Assembly: GCF_001586255.1 (NCBI RefSeq)
Contig: NZ_CP014544.1
Location: 1,581,501 to 1,645,500, forward strand
DNA from: Zhongshania aliphaticivorans
GTDB taxonomy: Bacteria; Pseudomonadota; Gammaproteobacteria; Pseudomonadales; Spongiibacteraceae
Length of the DNA: 64,000 nucleotides
Reading direction: 5' to 3'
The position numbers were made by a program, and so were the translations under genes. Within the stretch, counting starts at the first letter, position 1. Every line of letters starts with the position of its first letter. The notes beneath the pieces were generated by a model. It saw only the letters and a list, made by a program, of their open reading frames with translations, was not told where the DNA came from and made no database searches. Shown here in pieces: positions 56,017 to 64,000 of this stretch.

Positions 56017-56942
56017 GTTCGAGTGGAGAAGATACACAGTTGGGACCACAGCGCTGCGGCTTTGTGGCCATTATTGGTCGTCCCAATGTCGGTAAATCGA
56101 CTTTGCTTAACCATATTCTCGGGCAGAAGCTCAGTATTACCTCGCGCAAACCCCAGACTACACGTCATCAGGTTTTGGGCATTAAGACTGAAGGTGAGGT
56201 CCAAGCGATTTATGTCGATACTCCAGGGATGCACTTAAAAGAAGAGAAGGCCCTAAATCGCTACATGAATAAAACCGCGAGTGCGGCGATTAAAGATGTT
56301 GATTTGATCCTATTCTTGGTCGATCGAGATCGCTGGACCGACGACGACGAGATGGTGTTAAGAATTCTCGAAAATGCGCGCAGCCCCGTCGTTCTGGTTA
56401 TTAATAAGGTAGATCGACTGGACGACAAAGGCCAGCTGCTGCCATTAATTAGCGAATTACAGAGCAAATACAAATTTGCGGATGTCGTGCCTGTGTCTGC
56501 ATTGCAGGGCCATAATCGCGAAGAGTTGGAAAAGGTGATCGCGCGCTTCTTGCCTGAAAACGACCATATGTATCCTGAGGATCAAATAACCAACCGCAGC
56601 GAGCGCTTTTTGGCGGCAGAGTTGGTGCGGGAAAAGATTATGCGTCAGTTGGGGGAGGAAATTCCCTACTCAATGACCGTAGAAATTGAAGAGTTTAGCG
56701 AGTCTCCGCGTTTACTCGAGATCAGCGCATTGATTCTGGTGGAGCGCGACGGTCAGAAAAAGATCATTATCGGTGAGGGTGGTAGTCGCCTTCGTCAAAT
56801 CGGTACTGAGGCCCGTAAAGACATGGAGCGCGCTTTTGACAATAAAGTCATGCTGCGCCTGTGGGTTAAAGTGAAGTCTGGCTGGTCAGACGACGAGCGT
56901 GCTTTACGTAGCCTAGGCTATACCGATATTAATTTGAAGTAA
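56013..56942 (+). CDS. era: GTPase Era
   Basis: 309 residues. P-loop [19 protein letters not shown], then the C-terminal KH domain ([16 protein letters not shown]). It helps 30S subunit maturation by binding 16S rRNA 3' end. Confidence 0.98.
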   Translation: MSSSGEDTQLGPQRCGFVAIIGRPNVGKSTLLNHILGQKLSITSRKPQTTRHQVLGIKTEGEVQAIYVDTPGMHLKEEKALNRYMNKTASAAIKDVDLILFLVDRDRWTDDDEMVLRILENARSPVVLVINKVDRLDDKGQLLPLISELQSKYKFADVVPVSALQGHNREELEKVIARFLPENDHMYPEDQITNRSERFLAAELVREKIMRQLGEEIPYSMTVEIEEFSESPRLLEISALILVERDGQKKIIIGEGGSRLRQIGTEARKDMERAFDNKVMLRLWVKVKSGWSDDERALRSLGYTDINLK

Positions 56943-56945
56943 GCT

Positions 56946-57662
56946 ATGAATCGCGTTGATGGCGAAGCGTGTTTTGTTCTGCATATTCGACCATACCGCG
57001 ATACTAGCGCCCTTGTTAATTTCTTTAGCCCTAATTACGGCCGTTTCACCTGCGTTGCTAAGGGTTTGCGTGGCGGTGGTAAGTCGAGGCAGTCCTGGCG
57101 AGCGAATCTGCAGGCTTTTAACTTGGTGTCAGTCAGTTGGCAGGGGCGAAGTGAGTTAAAATCCCTTCTCGACGTACAGCATCAGGCAAGCTACTGCTTA
57201 CAGGGCAGAGCCTTGTTTTGTGGTTTGTATGTTAATGAGCTGCTTGAGCGCCTCCTGCATCAACATGACCCTCAAGCCGACATTTTTGTATTGTATACCC
57301 AATGTTTGACGCGGCTTATTGGCGGTGTTGAGCTCGAAGAAAGTCTTCGGCGTTTTGAGTTTGGCTTATTGGAAAAGCTGGGCTACGGATTAAATTTTAC
57401 CCACTGCAATCGTTCTGGCCAGGCATTTAGTCCTGATAGATTTTATATTTTTCACCCCGACGAAGGTTTAATCTTGGCCGACGAAGAGGTAACGACGTCG
57501 CGATTTTCCGGCGAGGTCCTGTTACAGCTGGCTAGCGGGGATTTTAGTGGTGACGCGCAGCTGGCTGCAAAACGGCTCAGTAGATTAGCGCTGCATGGTT
57601 TGCTTGGAAGTAAACCGCTGCGCAGTCGCGCGCTATTTACGGCCGCGGTAAAAGTGGAGTAA
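56946..57662 (+). CDS. recO: DNA repair protein RecO
   Basis: 238 residues. N-terminal OB-fold (ACFVLHIRPYRDTSALVNFFS) and helical domain; RecFOR pathway. Starts 4 nt after era. The usual pdxJ-acpS pair does not follow; barA comes next on the other strand. Confidence 0.95.
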   Translation: MNRVDGEACFVLHIRPYRDTSALVNFFSPNYGRFTCVAKGLRGGGKSRQSWRANLQAFNLVSVSWQGRSELKSLLDVQHQASYCLQGRALFCGLYVNELLERLLHQHDPQADIFVLYTQCLTRLIGGVELEESLRRFEFGLLEKLGYGLNFTHCNRSGQAFSPDRFYIFHPDEGLILADEEVTTSRFSGEVLLQLASGDFSGDAQLAAKRLSRLALHGLLGSKPLRSRALFTAAVKVE

Positions 57663-57669
57663 GTGCGTT

Positions 57670-60297
57670 TTAGCTTTCGAATACGGCACTGAGTTCGTGT
57701 TGATCTTGCCATTGTAATAATTCGTCGATAGCGGCGATGACATTAACAACCGCGTTATTAATTTCTTCGTTATTCTCAAGCGCCTTTTCAAGCTCGATAA
57801 CACGGCGGTGTAAAATGGGTGTGCCAGTGTAGCAGCAGGCGCCTTTGAGGCTGTGGTTTACTTCTGTGAGACTGCTAAGGTCATTGTGCTGCTGGGCAGC
57901 TATAAGCTCATTTTTACTGTTGAGTAAACATTCCAAAAGCATGCCAAGCATTTCTGCCGCAAGAGCTGGCCGCCCCTTACTCAATTTTAAGCATTGCGAG
58001 ATATCTACCGGTCGCGGTACTTCAACTTGGTTTGCTTCCACTAAATAGTTATGAAGAAGTTCATCGAGTTGATGCTCGGTAACCGGCTTGCTGAGGTAAT
58101 CGTTAATACCTGCTTCCCGCAGTTGCAATGGATTTTCCGGCGACAGATAGGCTGAGAGCGCGATGATGGGCGTTTCTCGGTTTAGGCCATTGGCGCGAAT
58201 GCGGCGGCTAGTTTCTATGCCGTCCATTTTGGGCATTTGAATGTCCATAAAAATAAGATCAAAGCGCTGCTTTGTGCACTGCTCGACAGCCTCGCTGCCG
58301 TCTTTGGCGCTGGTCGTGGTGACACCTAAATCGCTTAAGAATCGATCTAAAATATGTAGGTTTGAGGGATTGTCATCTACCGCTAAAATACTGATATTAG
58401 AATAGGAGGACGCTTTACTGCGCGGGGCAGCCTTTACTCCCCGGTTGAGTGCGTCAAATAATTTAATATGCGAGATGGGCTTGCTCAGATAGTAATGCTG
58501 GTCACTCTCGTCAGGGTCATGCGTGAAGGGGCTGAGGATAATGGCCGAGCTATTTAGGCGCGTTATAAAATTCCCTGCGCGTTCATCATGGTTGTTAACA
58601 CAAATAACGAGGTAATCGGCGTCGGCCTGCACATGATCAATATTATTGTAATGACGAACGACCAAACCCCAGCTATTGAAAAGCATCTTGAGCGAGTTTG
58701 CATGCAATGGACTCGGGTCATATAGCTCAAGAGATTTATTCTTAAGTGTGGTGAAATCGCGTAATTTAATAGCATTGTGGGCAATCGGGAAGTTGATTGT
58801 AAACCAGAATGTAGTACCTTGCCCCAGCTCGCTTTCGATACCGATTTCACCGCCCATTTGTTCAATTAAGCCTTTGACAATGACCAGTCCTAGTCCAGTG
58901 CCACCGTATTGACGGGTTATTGACGCGTCGGCTTGAGCAAAATCTTTAAATATTTTCTTTTGCTGTTCTTTGGATAGGCCAATTCCGGTATCGCTGACTT
59001 GGATAGTAACTGCGGCATGTTGCTCGTTGTGGTCACTGCTCAGAACGTTTATTAGAATATGGCCAGCCTGTGTGAATTTAATGGCATTATTAATTAGGTT
59101 AGTCAGGATTTGCTTTAAACGTAGGGCGTCAGCTAATACGGTTTTGGGGCATCCTTGCTGGATCGTTAGAATCAATTCTAGCGATTTATCCGTGGCGCCA
59201 GGGGCGAGAATTTGTAAGGTATCTTCAATAAGCTCGCGGAGATTGACTGGCGCGCTATCGAGCACCAATTTGCCCGCTTCGAGCTTTGAAAAGTCCAAAA
59301 TGTCATTAATAATGGTTAACAGACTATTGGCCGAACTATTGATGGTTTCAATTGCTTCACGCTGACGAATTTCCAGCTCTGATTTCAGCAAAATATTGCT
59401 AAACCCAATGATGCCATTGAGTGGCGTGCGAATTTCGTGGCTGGTATTGGCTAAAAACTCCGATTTAATCCGGCTAGCATTGACCGCTTCACGTCTTGCT
59501 AGGTCCAGTTCGATATTTTGAACTTCAACGGTTTCTAGGGTCTCTCGTAAATCGGTATTGCTTTGTTCAATATTTCGCTGCAGTTCCTGTAGCTCGTTTT
59601 GCTGGGCATTATTGAGCAGGTTTAGCTCTTCGGCAATTTCACTGAATTCATCATTGCCCGGAATGTGTGCGTGGAAATTTTTGGGGCCGGTGGCCATCCG
59701 TCTCACGGTCTGGCGCAGAGTGTTTAAGTCTCTGGTTAACAGTTGATTGATATAGCTACACAGCAGGATGCAAATAATAATGGAGCAGATTAAAAATACT
59801 GTGCCAATAAGTAGGGTTTGGTATTGCTGAATTTCAAGTTGCTGCCAGTTAAATTGCATCCCCACCCAGCCTAAGGGTGCCACGTCATGGTCGGCGGGGC
59901 TAAATATGGGTTGCAGAATAAAAAGGCCGTCTTTTTCAAAATACAGTTGCGCAGTGGCGCTGCCTTGCACTATTTGTTCGTCAGGCAAGTTTGATCTAGG
60001 GCCAGCTTGGGCGACACGCTGTAATTTAGCGTTGTAAATTCCCACGGCTCTAACGGCTTGCTCCTCAAGCGCGGCCGTGGCAATTTGTTGTAAAGACTCG
60101 CCATGATCTGATGCCAGCATATGTTCGGCAATAATCGCGAGGTGCTCAATCGAGGTCTTTGCGCGCGCGGTCATCATGTTGCGCAACTCTTGAATTTGGC
60201 TGTACATAAGATAGGTACTGAGACCAAGAGATAGTGTCAGTACGGGCAGTAAGCCCATAATCAAGATTAGTTTTCGGATTCCTAAGCGCCTAGGCAT
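57670..60297 (-). CDS. barA: BarA/GacS-type hybrid sensor histidine kinase
   Basis: 875 residues. Membrane helices about 8-30 and 160-183 enclose a periplasmic sensor; a HAMP region and coiled coil follow. H-box [10 protein letters not shown] (H287), HATPase with TGLGL, a degenerate receiver-like region (about 518-620) lacking the phosphoacceptor Asp, a true receiver (D641/D642, D685 in [10 protein letters not shown]737) and an HPt domain (NHSLKGAC, H815). This is the tripartite BarA/GacS layout, upstream of GacA/UvrY, which is not in the window. Divergent from cysM. Confidence 0.94.
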   Translation of the reverse strand: MPRRLGIRKLILIMGLLPVLTLSLGLSTYLMYSQIQELRNMMTARAKTSIEHLAIIAEHMLASDHGESLQQIATAALEEQAVRAVGIYNAKLQRVAQAGPRSNLPDEQIVQGSATAQLYFEKDGLFILQPIFSPADHDVAPLGWVGMQFNWQQLEIQQYQTLLIGTVFLICSIIICILLCSYINQLLTRDLNTLRQTVRRMATGPKNFHAHIPGNDEFSEIAEELNLLNNAQQNELQELQRNIEQSNTDLRETLETVEVQNIELDLARREAVNASRIKSEFLANTSHEIRTPLNGIIGFSNILLKSELEIRQREAIETINSSANSLLTIINDILDFSKLEAGKLVLDSAPVNLRELIEDTLQILAPGATDKSLELILTIQQGCPKTVLADALRLKQILTNLINNAIKFTQAGHILINVLSSDHNEQHAAVTIQVSDTGIGLSKEQQKKIFKDFAQADASITRQYGGTGLGLVIVKGLIEQMGGEIGIESELGQGTTFWFTINFPIAHNAIKLRDFTTLKNKSLELYDPSPLHANSLKMLFNSWGLVVRHYNNIDHVQADADYLVICVNNHDERAGNFITRLNSSAIILSPFTHDPDESDQHYYLSKPISHIKLFDALNRGVKAAPRSKASSYSNISILAVDDNPSNLHILDRFLSDLGVTTTSAKDGSEAVEQCTKQRFDLIFMDIQMPKMDGIETSRRIRANGLNRETPIIALSAYLSPENPLQLREAGINDYLSKPVTEHQLDELLHNYLVEANQVEVPRPVDISQCLKLSKGRPALAAEMLGMLLECLLNSKNELIAAQQHNDLSSLTEVNHSLKGACCYTGTPILHRRVIELEKALENNEEINNAVVNVIAAIDELLQWQDQHELSAVFES

Positions 60298-60466
60298 TGC
60301 TTGGTGGAGCCTTCTGGGGTTGGAGTGGTATTATCATGACCGAAAAATACGACCGCTGCTATTATTGTGCAGAGAAACCAACGCTGCAATGACGTAATCG
60401 GCAATGTGTACTTTAGCTGGCTTGCTAACGCAGACGTCAGCGGTGTTTAGAGGTTTGAATTCCCAT

Positions 60467-61372
60467 ATGAAAGCGTTTCCAACGATTGATCAGTATATAG
60501 GTAACACGCCCTTAGTACGGTTACAGCGTTTGCCGGGCAATACGAGCAATACGATTTTGGTCAAGCTCGAAGGTAATAACCCGGCTGGTTCAGTTAAAGA
60601 TCGTCCCGCGCTGAGTATGATTGAACATGCCGAACAGCGCGGAGATATTGTACCCGGTGATACGCTAATCGAGGCCACCAGCGGCAATACTGGCATCGCG
60701 CTGGCCATGGCAGCGGCAATAAAGGGCTATAAGATGATTCTTATCATGCCCAGCCATATGAGCGTAGAGCGTAAACTGGCAATGGCGGCCTACGGCGCCA
60801 AGCTCGTTGAGGTATCCCAAACCTCGGGGATGGAAGGGGCCAGGGATTTGGCGCTGGAGATGCAAGCGGCAGGTAAGGGCAAGGTCTTGGACCAGTTCTC
60901 TAATATTGATAACCCCAAAGCTCATTACGACAGTACTGGCCCGGAAATCTGGCAGCAAACAGACGGCCGCATTACCCACTTTGTAAGCTCCATGGGCACC
61001 ACGGGCACCATAATGGGTGTATCTCGCTATTTAAAGGAGAAAAATCCCAGTATTGAAGTCATAGGTTTACAGCCAGATGGCAGTTCAAGTATTCCGGGTA
61101 TTCGGCGTTGGCCCGAGGCATATTTGCCTAGTATCTATGACTCTGCGCGAGTTGATCGGGTTATTGATATGGACCAAGTGACGGCGGAGAACACAATGCG
61201 CGCGCTCGCGGCGCAAGAGGGTATTTTTTGCGGTGTGTCCTCGGGAGGCGCAGTGGCTGGCGCCTTGAGAATCAGTGAAAATCTTGAAAATGCGATTATC
61301 GTAGCAATTGTATGTGACCGAGGTGATCGGTACTTGTCAACGGGTGTGTTCGATGCCGCCTTGGCCAACTAG
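60467..61372 (+). CDS. cysM: Cysteine synthase B
   Basis: 301 residues, PLP-dependent. Start MKAFPTIDQYIGNTPLVRL; PLP Lys44 in NPAGSVKDR; phosphate-binding TSGNTGIALA; C-terminal SSGGAVAGAL. The enzyme condenses O-acetylserine (or O-phosphoserine) with sulfide or thiosulfate. The longer frame to 60404 is not supported. Confidence 0.96.
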   Translation: MKAFPTIDQYIGNTPLVRLQRLPGNTSNTILVKLEGNNPAGSVKDRPALSMIEHAEQRGDIVPGDTLIEATSGNTGIALAMAAAIKGYKMILIMPSHMSVERKLAMAAYGAKLVEVSQTSGMEGARDLALEMQAAGKGKVLDQFSNIDNPKAHYDSTGPEIWQQTDGRITHFVSSMGTTGTIMGVSRYLKEKNPSIEVIGLQPDGSSSIPGIRRWPEAYLPSIYDSARVDRVIDMDQVTAENTMRALAAQEGIFCGVSSGGAVAGALRISENLENAIIVAIVCDRGDRYLSTGVFDAALAN

Positions 61373-61410
61373 AGACACGGCAGTGTTCGAACTGCGTAGG
61401 GTGGGAATCC

Positions 61411-63648
61411 ATGGTTAAAGTAAGGGAAGATTTTCCACTCCTCGACGATGGCCGAGTGGATGTAGTGAGCTGGATTGCTCGGCTGCCGATGGATAGCCAG
61501 GTTGTTGATAGCGCTGAATTACAGCGGGCACTTGCGGTTGCAGAGGCGTGTGCGGCATTGCCGGCGCCTGAGCAGGCGCCAAAGGCCGAAGGGCTAAGTA
61601 GCTTTTTTACAGCGCTAGAAATGGTCGAAATTCTCGCTGATTTACACTTGGATCAAGATAGTTTGATTGCGGCAACCCTATTTAGGGCTGTGCGTGAAAG
61701 CCGCCTAAGTATGTCGGCGTTGGAGCGAGATTTTGGTCGCTCCGTCGCAAAATTGGTAGATGGTGTCTTGGGCATGGCGGCGATTTCGCGGGTCAACGCT
61801 GAATTAGACGCCCCGGTGCTTGGTCAGTCCGAGGCGCAAAGTGAAACCATCCGCAAAATGCTGGTAGCACTGGTTGACGATGTCCGCGTAGCGCTTATTA
61901 AGCTTGCCGAGCGCACCTCGGCAATAAGAGCTGTAAAAAACAAACCAGAAAAGCGCTACCGAGTTGCTAGAGAAGTGGCGGATATCTATGCGCCGCTAGC
62001 ACATCGTCTTGGAATTGGGCACATTAAATGGGAGCTGGAAGACCTTTCGTTTCGCTATCTGCAGCCCTTGGCCTATAAAAAAATTGCCAAACTTCTGGAT
62101 GAGAAACGCTTAGACCGTCAGCATTATATTGAACATGCCATAACGATGTTGGAAGAGGCATTAGCTGCAGACAATATCCAGGCCGATATTGCTGGGCGAG
62201 CGAAACATATTTACAGTATTTGGCGAAAAATGCAGCGCAAGGGAATCGGTTTTTCCCAAGTATACGATATACGTGCTGTTCGCGTATTAGTCCCGGATAC
62301 AAAGTCATGCTATGCCGCATTAGGCTTAGTGCACGGCCTTTGGCGTAATATTCCCAATGAGTTTGACGACTATATTGCCAACCCCAAGGAAAATGGCTAT
62401 CGCTCCTTGCACACGGCGGTTATTGGACCCGATGGCAAAGTGCTGGAAATACAAATTCGTACCCGGGCCATGCACGAGGAAGCGGAATTTGGTGTGTGTT
62501 CGCACTGGATGTATAAGGGCGCCGATAAAAGTGCAAAAAGTAGTAATAGCTATGACGAAAAAATCGCATGGCTGCGTCAGGTCCTCGACTGGCACGAGGA
62601 GAGTGGCAGCAGCAGCGATGTTGCCGAGCAATTTACCCATACCCAAGATCGTGTATACGTTTTTACCCCAGACGGCCATGTGGTCAACTTGCAAAACGGC
62701 GCGACCCCATTAGATTTTGCCTACCATATCCACACTGAGGTGGGGAATTGTTGCCGCGGCGCCAAGGTAAATGGCCGGATTGTGCCGCTCACCTACACCT
62801 TAAAGACGGGTGAACGAGTCGAAATTTTAACGGGTAAAGACAGTGAGCCCCGTCGAGATTGGCTGCAAAGTAACTTGGGCTACCTCAAAACATCGCGGGC
62901 GCGAACCAAGGTTCAGCATTGGTTTCGATTACAGGCAAAAGAAGACAATATTCTCGCCGGTCGCGCCTTGTTGGAAAAAGAATTCAAGCGCTTGGCCTTG
63001 AACAGCATTGATTACAAATACCTTGCTGATCTAATGCACTGCGCAAGTGTCGAAGATATGTATGCGTCGGTAGGTGCTGGTGAAATTAGCACTTTCCAGT
63101 TAATTAAAGCCGCCCATAATTTGGCGGGTAGGGAAGAGGACAACCCGCAAGCGGCCCTTAGATTGCGGGCGCCTAGTGCCAAAAGTAGCGACGGTAGTCA
63201 GATACGTATTAGTGGGGTGGGCAACTTACTGACTAATTTTGCTCAGTGTTGCAAGCCTCTGCCCGGTGAAGCGATAGCGGGTTATATCACCGTTGGCCGA
63301 GGGGTGAGTGTGCATTTACAAGATTGTAAAAAGCTATTGCAGTTACAAAGTGTAGAGCCCCAACGCATTATCGCGGTGGACTGGGCAGATACTCAGATTG
63401 AAACCTACCCTGTGGACATTGAGCTGGAGGCCTATGACCGACAGGGTTTGCTGCGGGATATTACTTCGCAATTGGCCACCGAGAAAGTCAATGTTCTGTC
63501 CATGAGCACGGTTACCGATAAGGCCAACCACATGGCCACGATGAATATTCGCTTGGAAATTCGCGACCTTGCGACCTTGTCCGATTTATTCAATCGACTT
63601 AACGGCTTGCCTAACGTTGTGGCTGTGCGCCGAATTAGAGAGAACTGA
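61411..63648 (+). CDS. relA: GTP pyrophosphokinase RelA
   Basis: 745 residues, ribosome-dependent (p)ppGpp synthetase. The N-terminal hydrolase domain is degenerate: LFRAVRES in place of the catalytic HDxxED, so it is a synthetase only. Synthetase motif EFDDYIANPKENGYRS (EFDD 317-320) is the RelA type. TGS domain (VYVFTPDGHVVNLQ) and C-terminal ACT domain (ELEAYDRQGLLRDIT) follow. In Pseudomonas rlmD lies between cysM and relA; here it is absent. Confidence 0.97.
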   Translation: MVKVREDFPLLDDGRVDVVSWIARLPMDSQVVDSAELQRALAVAEACAALPAPEQAPKAEGLSSFFTALEMVEILADLHLDQDSLIAATLFRAVRESRLSMSALERDFGRSVAKLVDGVLGMAAISRVNAELDAPVLGQSEAQSETIRKMLVALVDDVRVALIKLAERTSAIRAVKNKPEKRYRVAREVADIYAPLAHRLGIGHIKWELEDLSFRYLQPLAYKKIAKLLDEKRLDRQHYIEHAITMLEEALAADNIQADIAGRAKHIYSIWRKMQRKGIGFSQVYDIRAVRVLVPDTKSCYAALGLVHGLWRNIPNEFDDYIANPKENGYRSLHTAVIGPDGKVLEIQIRTRAMHEEAEFGVCSHWMYKGADKSAKSSNSYDEKIAWLRQVLDWHEESGSSSDVAEQFTHTQDRVYVFTPDGHVVNLQNGATPLDFAYHIHTEVGNCCRGAKVNGRIVPLTYTLKTGERVEILTGKDSEPRRDWLQSNLGYLKTSRARTKVQHWFRLQAKEDNILAGRALLEKEFKRLALNSIDYKYLADLMHCASVEDMYASVGAGEISTFQLIKAAHNLAGREEDNPQAALRLRAPSAKSSDGSQIRISGVGNLLTNFAQCCKPLPGEAIAGYITVGRGVSVHLQDCKKLLQLQSVEPQRIIAVDWADTQIETYPVDIELEAYDRQGLLRDITSQLATEKVNVLSMSTVTDKANHMATMNIRLEIRDLATLSDLFNRLNGLPNVVAVRRIREN

Positions 63649-63650
63649 TT

Positions 63651-64000
63651 GTGGCTTATACTATTAGTGATTTGCAGTATTTAATGGCGAGACTGCGGAA
63701 TCCGGAGACCGGCTGTCCTTGGGATTTAAAGCAAACATTCACCAGTGTGGTGCCTCACACGCTTGAAGAAGTATATGAGCTAGTTGACGCTATTGAACAA
63801 GGTGACAGCGATCAAATTCGCCAAGAGCTGGGTGATGTCTTATTCCAGATTGTGTTTTACAGCCAGCTTGCGGCGGAATCCGCCCAGTTTAGTTTTGCTG
63901 AAGTGGTAGACGGGATTGTCGCTAAGCTGTTGCGACGCCACCCCCACGTGTTTCCGAGCGGAGAGTTGAATTCCGAGCGTAAAATTGATGCGCCGGCCGA
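63651..64000 (+). CDS. mazG: Nucleoside triphosphate pyrophosphohydrolase MazG, 3'-partial
   Basis: GTG start at 63651, 2 nt after relA. The visible 116 residues contain RLRNPETGCPWD, HTLEEVYELVDAI (EExxE), and QELGDVLFQIVFYSQ (ExxD). This is the N-terminal MazG domain; the rest runs past the window edge. It hydrolyses NTPs and can lower ppGpp. Confidence 0.94.
   Translation, partial: MAYTISDLQYLMARLRNPETGCPWDLKQTFTSVVPHTLEEVYELVDAIEQGDSDQIRQELGDVLFQIVFYSQLAAESAQFSFAEVVDGIVAKLLRRHPHVFPSGELNSERKIDAPA

Noticed and set aside
1-64000. Phage defence, CRISPR, prophage or integrative element
   Set aside because: No direct-repeat arrays, integrases, transposases, restriction or toxin-antitoxin hallmark genes were found. 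YgfX is the only toxin-related family and sits in its normal housekeeping place.

Overview
This 64 kb window reads as one contiguous piece of a gammaproteobacterial chromosome. Gene order (ygfZ / sdhE-ygfX / nadB / rpoE-rseA-rseB-rseC / lepA-lepB-rnc-era-recO, then a gacS/barA-cysM-relA-mazG run), the full gsp operon, and the density of acyl-CoA dehydrogenase, SDR and TonB-receptor genes fit a marine, lipid-using member of Cellvibrionales/Spongiibacteraceae. That placement is inference from gene content, not from a search. There are no rRNA or tRNA genes, insertion sequences, prophage genes or CRISPR arrays. Coding density is high, with many ATGA-type overlaps and several GTG and TTG starts.

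Layout. 1-7003: the end of an ABC1/UbiB-type kinase, then a four-gene signalling module (sensor histidine kinase, DUF3369 response regulator, receiver plus histidine-kinase-like protein with a substituted H-box, PAS-GGDEF-EAL protein). 7397-11565: DUF3336 patatin phospholipase, a two-gene YeeE/YedE sulfur transporter, a DUF2505 protein, and a DusC-type tRNA-dihydrouridine synthase. 11686-24221: type II secretion. A GspC-like paralogue comes first, then rubredoxin and a DUF3012 lipoprotein, then an unbroken gspCDEFGHIJKLMN operon. 24279-29222: two adjacent acyl-CoA dehydrogenases, an SDR and glycerol kinase. 29269-34617 (minus strand): DUF1499 protein, PstS-like periplasmic protein, outer-membrane barrel, and a membrane GGDEF-EAL protein with a degenerate GGDEF site. 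34739-37000: SDR, EthD-domain protein, uracil-DNA glycosylase. 36990-45721: MerR-type regulator, TonB-dependent receptor, START-domain protein, and a four-gene operon (PF10118 'metal-dependent hydrolase', alpha/beta hydrolase, Baeyer-Villiger-type monooxygenase, SDR). 45725-64000: housekeeping genes, ending inside mazG.

The most interesting part is 36990-45721. The TonB-receptor promoter and the four-gene operon promoter share the same architecture (TTGAC[T/A], 17 bp, TAATGT) with an ATGTnACAT dyad over the -10 in both, and a regulator gene lies next door. The first enzyme of the operon, normally called a hydrolase, shows a ferritin-like diiron ligand pattern (E...ExxH...E...ExxH). Together with the SDR, BVMO and esterase-like genes this suggests an inducible pathway that hydroxylates a lipophilic substrate, oxidises the alcohol to a ketone, inserts oxygen to give an ester, and hydrolyses it. 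The pathway is a hypothesis; the motifs are visible in the sequence.

Other points of interest: a second GspC-like protein upstream of the gsp operon; the Arg-for-His H-box in the signalling module; an operon linking a periplasmic binding protein, a barrel and a c-di-GMP phosphodiesterase; a sigma-E-type promoter before rpoE; and the absence of mucD and rlmD where the Pseudomonas gene order would place them.
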